8,786 nt of DNA from Bacillota bacterium (GTDB lineage: Bacteria > Bacillota_H > UBA994 > UBA5500): contig JAAYGE010000223.1 of assembly GCA_012727835.1 (NCBI GenBank), positions 1 to 8,786 of the forward strand, given 5' to 3'. The translations under genes were made by a program, and so were the position numbers. The notes beneath the pieces were generated by a model that saw only the letters and a list, made by a program, of their open reading frames with translations, did not search any database and was not told the origin of the DNA. Position 1 is the first letter of the stretch. The number at the start of each line of letters is the position of its first letter. Shown one piece after another: positions 5,369-8,786 of the stretch.

Positions 5369-5527
5369 ATGCGCCGAATTCGTTGTAGGCCATTGCGCAT
5401 GCCCCCGCTTTTTAATTGGGGTGACACGACCCATAACTGGTCTAGGGCCGTGGATGATTACCAAACAATAGTAGCTTATAATCGCATGTGCGAATTGATG
5501 CGGCGGCGACAGAACAGGAGAGAGTAG
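5369..5527 (+). CDS. Possible 52-residue basic protein, unrecognised
   Basis: An open frame from ATG 5369 to TAG 5525-5527 encodes 52 residues, Arg-rich at both ends (MRRIRCRPLRMPP at the start, MRRRQNRRE at the end), with a central part containing WGDTTHNWSRAVDDYQ and two cysteines (6 and 44). GGAAAGGA (5353-5360) sits 8 bases before the ATG; an alternative in-frame ATG is at 5360. It ends 23 bases before the preferred GTG start of the NUDIX gene. I recognise no family. In its favour are the ribosome site, the central amphipathic-looking helix and otherwise unexplained space; against it are the size, Arg AGA/AGG codons and lack of known homologues. A random open frame is a real possibility. 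Confidence 0.4.
   Translation: MRRIRCRPLRMPPLFNWGDTTHNWSRAVDDYQTIVAYNRMCELMRRRQNRRE
5477..5482 (+). promoter_or_regulatory. Possible -10 box for the NUDIX-peptidase-murB operon
   Basis: A perfect TATAAT lies 69 bases before the NUDIX GTG. The bases at -35 spacing (ATGATT near 5454-5459, 17 bases away) are a poor match, and there is no extended TG motif. If used, transcription would begin around 5489, which would exclude a NUDIX start at the ATG at 5488 and support the GTG at 5551. Confidence 0.3.
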
Positions 5528-5550
5528 CCGCTGTACGGGAGGTGAAAGGT

Positions 5551-5973
5551 GTGCGCCAGCCGTCGGGAGAGGAGATTAGTGCCGGTGGTGTGGTTTGGCA
5601 CCATGGGCGTGTTTTAGTCCTGCGCAATTTCCGCGATGAATATATCTTTCCTAAAGGGCATCTGGAGCCGGGAGAAACGGCGGAACAGGCTGCGCTACGG
5701 GAGGTGGCAGAAGAAGCGGGTTTGTTGGCCACCATTGTATCGCCGCTACCCGATACCACCTATAGCTATCAGAAAGTAGGTGGTGGGTGGCAGAACAAAA
5801 GAGTCCATTGGTATAACATGCGGGTAGCCACCGACCAGGTTAAGGTAGACGGTGTGGAGATCAAGTGGGGGGCCTTTTTACCGCCCGAGGAGGTAGCCGG
5901 GCGTTTAACCCACGCTTTAGATCGATATCTATTAGAACAGTCGTTGGCCATGATGCAGGACCATGCAAATTAG
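5551..5973 (+). CDS. NUDIX hydrolase
   Basis: NUDIX enzymes cleave nucleoside-diphosphate-linked compounds using Mg2+. From the GTG at 5551 the product has 140 residues and begins just before the first strand (EISAGGVVW, 8-16). The NUDIX box is complete: G36, E42, R50, E51, E54, E55 and G57 in the G-x5-E-x7-RE-x2-EE-x-G arrangement. The preceding FPKGH and the overall order resemble Ap4A hydrolase/MutT-like members that start with SAGGVV, but the substrate cannot be read from sequence. The GTG is preferred because GGAGGTGA (5538-5545) sits 5 bases before it; an in-frame ATG at 5488 would add 21 residues without a ribosome site. It is 18 bases upstream of the peptidase gene, probably in one operon with it and murB. 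Confidence 0.93.
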   Translation: MRQPSGEEISAGGVVWHHGRVLVLRNFRDEYIFPKGHLEPGETAEQAALREVAEEAGLLATIVSPLPDTTYSYQKVGGGWQNKRVHWYNMRVATDQVKVDGVEIKWGAFLPPEEVAGRLTHALDRYLLEQSLAMMQDHAN

Positions 5974-5991
5974 TCCGGGGGAGGGTTTAGC

Positions 5992-7092
5992 GTGTTAAAC
6001 CAGGAGCGTTTGCAAAAACTACAGGCACTGGCGCAAAGGGAAGAAATTGGTGCCTTCGTGGTGGTACCCAGCGCCAGCTTAGTCTATTTGGCCGGGTTTA
6101 ATATGGGACTGAGTGAGCGGCCCGCCTTTTTGCTGGTGCCGCAAAAAGGAGAAGTAGTCTTATTGTGCCCCGCCTTTGAGGCAGAACGGGTGCGGCGGGA
6201 AACGGGGATAGCCCGGCTGGTCACCTATACTGATGAAGAGGGGCCGGTGGCACCGTTAGCAAGGGCTCTCAGCGGCTGGCAATATGGCCCACGTATTGCT
6301 TTTGAGTATCGGGCTTGCCGCATGTTAGAGTATGATGTGCTGGCCCAAGCTTTAGGCGAGCCCATTGCAATGGTAGATGCCCGGCCCTATTTAGCTGAGT
6401 TGCGTATGGCTAAAGATGCGGAAGAGCAAGCCTATATGCAGACGGCGGCCCAGGCCGCCGACCTGATGGTGGCCGCCATTGAGCGCAAACTGGCCCCCGG
6501 GGTCAGCGAACGGGAGCTGCAGGAGGCGGCAATAGAGGCTCTAAAGGAGGCCTATCCGGAAGCGGAGGTGCCCTTTATCTCCATCGCCAGTGGCGAACGC
6601 ACCGCCTTGCCCCATGCGGGCACCACCGACCGTAGGGTGGAAGACGGCGATTTGGTATGGGTTGATCTGGGCGCCCGTATTAACGGTTACGTTTCCGATA
6701 TTACGCGCACCTTTGCTTTAGGACCATTGGATGAGGAGTTAGAACGAGCCTACGACCTGGTTTTGGCCGCCAACCGGGCCGCTTGCCAAGCCGCCAAGCC
6801 GGGAGTGACTGCTGGATACTTGGATGAAGTGGCCCGGGCGGTGATCCGTGAGGGAGGCTTCGGCGAGCAATTCACCCATCGTACCGGCCATGGAATTGGG
6901 CTAGAGGTCCACGAGGAACCCTATATAGTAGCTGGTAACCAACTCGTAATGCAGCCCGGATATGCTTTTACCATTGAACCGGGTATTTACTTACCGGGCA
7001 AAGGCGGCATTCGCATTGAGGATGACGTGGTTATTACTGAAACAGGGGCTAAGATATTAACAGCCTATCGACGGGATTTGCGTGATAGCTAG
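5992..7092 (+). CDS. M24 family metallopeptidase (Xaa-Pro aminopeptidase/dipeptidase type)
   Basis: The family removes or cleaves next to proline in peptides using two metal ions. The 366-residue product has a creatinase-like N-terminal domain (about 1-135) and a pita-bread catalytic domain (about 140-366). All five metal ligands are present: D225 and D236 in VDLGARINGYVSDITR, H300 in HRTGHGIG, E329 in TIEPGIY and E343 in RIEDD. H208 in LPHAG matches the other conserved active-site histidine. Length and layout fit the cytoplasmic YqhT/PepQ type of Firmicutes; aminopeptidase P versus prolidase cannot be separated here. The start is GTG, supported by GGGGGAGGG at 5977-5985. It is 18 bases after the NUDIX gene and 23 bases before murB. 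The usual efp partner of this peptidase in Firmicutes is not adjacent. Confidence 0.95.
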   Translation: MLNQERLQKLQALAQREEIGAFVVVPSASLVYLAGFNMGLSERPAFLLVPQKGEVVLLCPAFEAERVRRETGIARLVTYTDEEGPVAPLARALSGWQYGPRIAFEYRACRMLEYDVLAQALGEPIAMVDARPYLAELRMAKDAEEQAYMQTAAQAADLMVAAIERKLAPGVSERELQEAAIEALKEAYPEAEVPFISIASGERTALPHAGTTDRRVEDGDLVWVDLGARINGYVSDITRTFALGPLDEELERAYDLVLAANRAACQAAKPGVTAGYLDEVARAVIREGGFGEQFTHRTGHGIGLEVHEEPYIVAGNQLVMQPGYAFTIEPGIYLPGKGGIRIEDDVVITETGAKILTAYRRDLRDS

Positions 7093-7115
7093 TTTGGCTC
7101 CAAGGAGGCCTAGGG

Positions 7116-8024
7116 ATGACGAAAGAAATTCTGGAGCAGCTGCAAAGTGAGTTTCCCCATGCGGTGAGGCTCAACGAATCGATGCAAAAACATACATCCT
7201 TTCGGCTGGGTGGCCCTGCCGATGCCCTGGCTATCCCCCATTCGGTGGAGGAATTAAAGGGCATTTTAGCCTTTTGCGACCGTCACCAACTGCCCATCTT
7301 TGTGATGGGGAACGGCAGCAATCTGCTGGTGCGCGATGGGGGCATCCGGGCCGTGGTGATTAAAATTTCCGGCGCCCTGTCTACCGTGGTTTTAACCGAA
7401 TACGGTTTGGAAGCGGAAGCGGGCATTTCCTTGGCGGCGGTGGCCCATGCAGCGGTGGAAGCCGGGCTGGGAGGCCTGGAGTTTGCCGCCGGTATTCCCG
7501 GCAGCCTGGGAGGCGCCATCATTATGAACGCGGGGGCCTATGGCGGGGAGATGAAGGATGTGGTGCGCCATGTGGTGGCCCTGGATTACAAGGGGCAGGA
7601 GCACTACTTTACCAATGAACAACTGGACTTCGGCTACCGAAAATGCCTCCTGCAAGGCCGTGATCTGATTGTGGTTAAAGTGGGGCTCAATTTGGAGGAG
7701 CAAGACCCGGCCAGCAGTCGGGCACTGATTAACGACTACAATCGGCGGCGCCGAGAGAAACAGCCTTTGGATCTGCCCAGCGCCGGCAGTGTCTTTAAGC
7801 GTCCCCCGGGCTATTATGCCGGTCAGTTGATCGAAGAAGCGGGGCTGAAGGGGAAGCAGATCGGTGGTGCCCAGGTGAGCATCAAGCATGCCGGTTTCAT
7901 TGTCAATCTGGGCAATGCTACTGCTAAGGATGTGGAAGATTTGATCCGCCATGTACAACAGAAAGTGGCCGCCAACGCGGGTGTCCATCTGGAGCCCGAG
8001 GTACGCATAGTAGGCGAATATTAA
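7116..8024 (+). CDS. murB: UDP-N-acetylenolpyruvoylglucosamine reductase
   Basis: MurB reduces UDP-GlcNAc-enolpyruvate to UDP-MurNAc with NADPH and FAD, the second committed step of peptidoglycan precursor synthesis in the cytoplasm. The 302-residue product has full length. The FAD-binding domain shows HTSFRLGGPAD (about 26-36), MGNGSNLLVRDGG and AGIPGSLGGAIIMNAGAYGGE. The substrate domain shows FGYRK with Y174-R175, the catalytic Ser in AGSVFKRP (S225) and the catalytic Glu in EPEVR (E295). AAGGAGG (7102-7108) precedes the ATG by 7 bases. It follows the M24 peptidase by 23 bases and is probably co-transcribed with it; no other cell-wall gene is adjacent in the window, and there is no clear terminator directly after it. 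Confidence 0.97.
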   Translation: MTKEILEQLQSEFPHAVRLNESMQKHTSFRLGGPADALAIPHSVEELKGILAFCDRHQLPIFVMGNGSNLLVRDGGIRAVVIKISGALSTVVLTEYGLEAEAGISLAAVAHAAVEAGLGGLEFAAGIPGSLGGAIIMNAGAYGGEMKDVVRHVVALDYKGQEHYFTNEQLDFGYRKCLLQGRDLIVVKVGLNLEEQDPASSRALINDYNRRRREKQPLDLPSAGSVFKRPPGYYAGQLIEEAGLKGKQIGGAQVSIKHAGFIVNLGNATAKDVEDLIRHVQQKVAANAGVHLEPEVRIVGEY

Positions 8025-8062
8025 TATTAATAGAAGTTATGCTTGCGTTTATGGATGCTCAT

Positions 8063-8100
8063 GCCGTGGGAGGGGGAGGAAGGCAGGTAATCCCCATGGC
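8063..8100 (+). other. Hairpin in the leader of the cysteine-rich gene
   Basis: GCCGTGGG (8063-8070) pairs with CCCATGGC (8093-8100) over 8 positions with one G.T pair; the 22-base loop is purine-rich and contains GGGGGAGGAAGG. It lies in the 122-base gap between murB and the next gene, 46 bases before the ATG. There is no T-tract, so it does not look like a terminator. Its role is unknown, and chance formation is possible. Confidence 0.3.
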
Positions 8101-8146
8101 TAGAACGAATTGTTGTACAAGATACGGTTAGGGGGAGGCGTTAGAA

Positions 8147-8572
8147 ATGAGTGTAGGTAAAGAAGGGCGTCGCCTTTATTTGGAGGAAAAATACAATTGT
8201 GCCGAAGCGTCCTGGCTAGCTATGGCCAAGGATATGACTAAAGACGAAAGGGCCTTCGGCTGCCGTCTGGCCGGCGGTTTTGGCGGCGGCTTAGCTTGTG
8301 GTAGCGTCTGCGGTGCCTTAGCCGGCGCAGTTATGGGGCTCGGCTTGTTCTTAGGCCGGGAGCCGGGTCAACCGCGGGCAGATAAGCTGCGGGAAGCGAC
8401 TAAGCAATTAAGCGAAGCCTTTGCCAAAGAGTTTGGTTCGGTTAACTGCAGCGATATTAAACAAGAGGGCGACGACTATCGGGCCCGCTGTGCCGATTAC
8501 GTGGAGTTTTGCGTCAACAAGGCCACCGAATTGGTCGACGCCCAGCTGGACGACGATTTTGATTGTGGCTGA
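8147..8572 (+). CDS. C_GCAxxG_C_C family (putative redox-active) protein
   Basis: The 141-residue product has the family pattern of spaced cysteines around a glycine-rich core: C18 in YNCAEA, C39, then GGFGGGLACGSVCGALAGAVMG (43-64, with C51 and C55), followed by C101 in FGSVNCSDI and C115/C122 in RCADYVEFC, plus C140 near the end. Family members are proposed to be redox-active or metal-binding proteins of anaerobes, sometimes near electron-transfer genes; no specific reaction is established. There is no signal peptide; the Gly/Ala-rich core looks like a buried helix pair rather than a clear membrane segment. GGGGGAGG (8131-8138) precedes the ATG by 8 bases. It stands alone between murB and the converging tRNA gene, with its own leader and a terminator downstream. 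Confidence 0.9.
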   Translation: MSVGKEGRRLYLEEKYNCAEASWLAMAKDMTKDERAFGCRLAGGFGGGLACGSVCGALAGAVMGLGLFLGREPGQPRADKLREATKQLSEAFAKEFGSVNCSDIKQEGDDYRARCADYVEFCVNKATELVDAQLDDDFDCG

Positions 8573-8586
8573 GAATAGGCTAAATC

Positions 8587-8601
8587 TTCCGCGGTGCGGA
8601 A
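8587..8601 (+). other. Small perfect hairpin in the 3' untranslated region
   Basis: TTCCGC (8587-8592) and GCGGAA (8596-8601) pair perfectly around a GGT loop, 14 bases after the stop of the cysteine-rich gene. ATTAG follows rather than a T-run, so it may only stabilise the transcript end ahead of the stronger hairpin at 8621. Confidence 0.3.
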
Positions 8602-8620
8602 ATTAGTCAATAGATAACAA

Positions 8621-8660
8621 ATGCCCCGCCTGGTTGCGGGGCATTGCTGCATGTTTTACA
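8621..8660 (+). terminator. Probable terminator after the cysteine-rich gene, possibly bidirectional
   Basis: ATGCCCCGC (8621-8629) pairs perfectly with GCGGGGCAT (8636-8644) around a 6-base loop. On the plus strand a weak T-rich stretch (ATGTTTTAC) follows 8 bases later. On the minus strand the stem runs directly into TTGTTATCTATT, so it could also stop transcription from the tRNA side. Confidence 0.65.
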
Positions 8661-8672
8661 GTATTTTTGGGG

Positions 8673-8703
8673 CAAAACAAAAACAGGCGTCATTGACGCC
8701 TGT
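8673..8703 (-). terminator. Rho-independent terminator of tRNA-Pro
   Basis: Read on the minus strand, ACAGGCGTC, loop AAT and GACGCCTGT form a perfect 9-bp hairpin (8683-8703 in plus coordinates) followed at once by TTTTGTTTTG. It begins 10 bases past the CCA end of the tRNA. Confidence 0.9.
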
Positions 8704-8713
8704 TGAATGCTGC

Positions 8714-8786
8714 TGGTCGGGGCGAAAGGATTTGAACCTTCGACCTCACGGTCCCGAACCGTGCGCTCTACCAAGCTGAGCCACGC
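8714..8786 (-). tRNA. tRNA-Pro (anticodon CGG), 5' end cut by the window edge
   Basis: On the minus strand the D-arm (GCTC, loop AGCTTGGTA, GAGC), the anticodon arm (CACGG, loop TTCGGGA, CCGTG), the variable loop AGGTC, the T-arm (GAAGG, TTCAAAT, CCTTT) and the 3' acceptor strand CGCCCCG follow in order, then discriminator A and an encoded CCA (8714-8716). The loop places CGG at positions 34-36, reading the Pro codon CCG. Only acceptor bases 5-7 (GCG) remain on the 5' side; the four missing bases, expected to be CGGG from pairing, lie beyond the right edge, as does the promoter. Confidence 0.97.

Noticed and set aside
7392..7988. 198-codon minus-strand frame within murB
   Set aside because: It is antisense to a well-conserved gene, with no recognisable domain or ribosome site; it is a codon-bias shadow.
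8714..8786. tRNA-Pro 3' end as a phage or island attachment site
   Set aside because: No integrase and no second copy of the tRNA 3' end was seen inside the window; the left-hand genes look like core chromosome.

Overview
The window looks like ordinary chromosome from a moderately GC-rich, anaerobic Firmicute, most likely a member of the Clostridia (Peptococcaceae or Moorella-like). The evidence is strong purine-rich Shine-Dalgarno sites before most genes, a T-box leader in front of argS, a ylqG/ylqH-type pair (FliK-like protein plus a free-standing FlhB C-terminal domain), a C_GCAxxG_C_C redox protein of the kind common in anaerobes, and a tRNA gene with encoded CCA. The species assignment is inference; no 16S or other marker lies in the window.

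Layout. Bases 1-892 hold the end of a TPM-domain (YgcG-like) membrane protein with a glycine-rich tail, then lemA and a probable terminator. Bases 893-1502 have no credible gene. They hold two nearly identical 168-bp palindrome-bearing repeats and a decayed third copy. Bases 1503-2093 carry a tightly coupled pair: an unrecognised small two-helix membrane protein and a half-length GDT1/UPF0016 cation transporter. Bases 2103-2379 are a consensus-like promoter and a complete T-box riboswitch with an apparent arginine specifier (CGC). It controls argS (2380-4077), which is followed closely by a FliK-like gene and ylqH and probably co-transcribed with them.

Bases 5369-8024 carry a possible 52-residue protein, a NUDIX hydrolase, an M24 metallopeptidase (Xaa-Pro peptidase type) and murB; the last three are closely packed and probably form one operon. 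A cysteine-rich C_GCAxxG_C_C protein (8147-8572) ends the plus-strand genes. It is separated by two converging terminators from a minus-strand tRNA-Pro(CGG) whose first few bases lie beyond the right edge.

No mobile element with a transposase, no CRISPR array and no defence system is visible. The parts most worth a second look are the 168-bp repeats with covarying hairpins, the T-box with predictions that can be tested against the cognate tRNA, the unrecognised small proteins at 1503 and 5369, and a perfect 14-bp inverted repeat inside the FliK-like gene. I do not see convincing evidence of a new multi-gene system.
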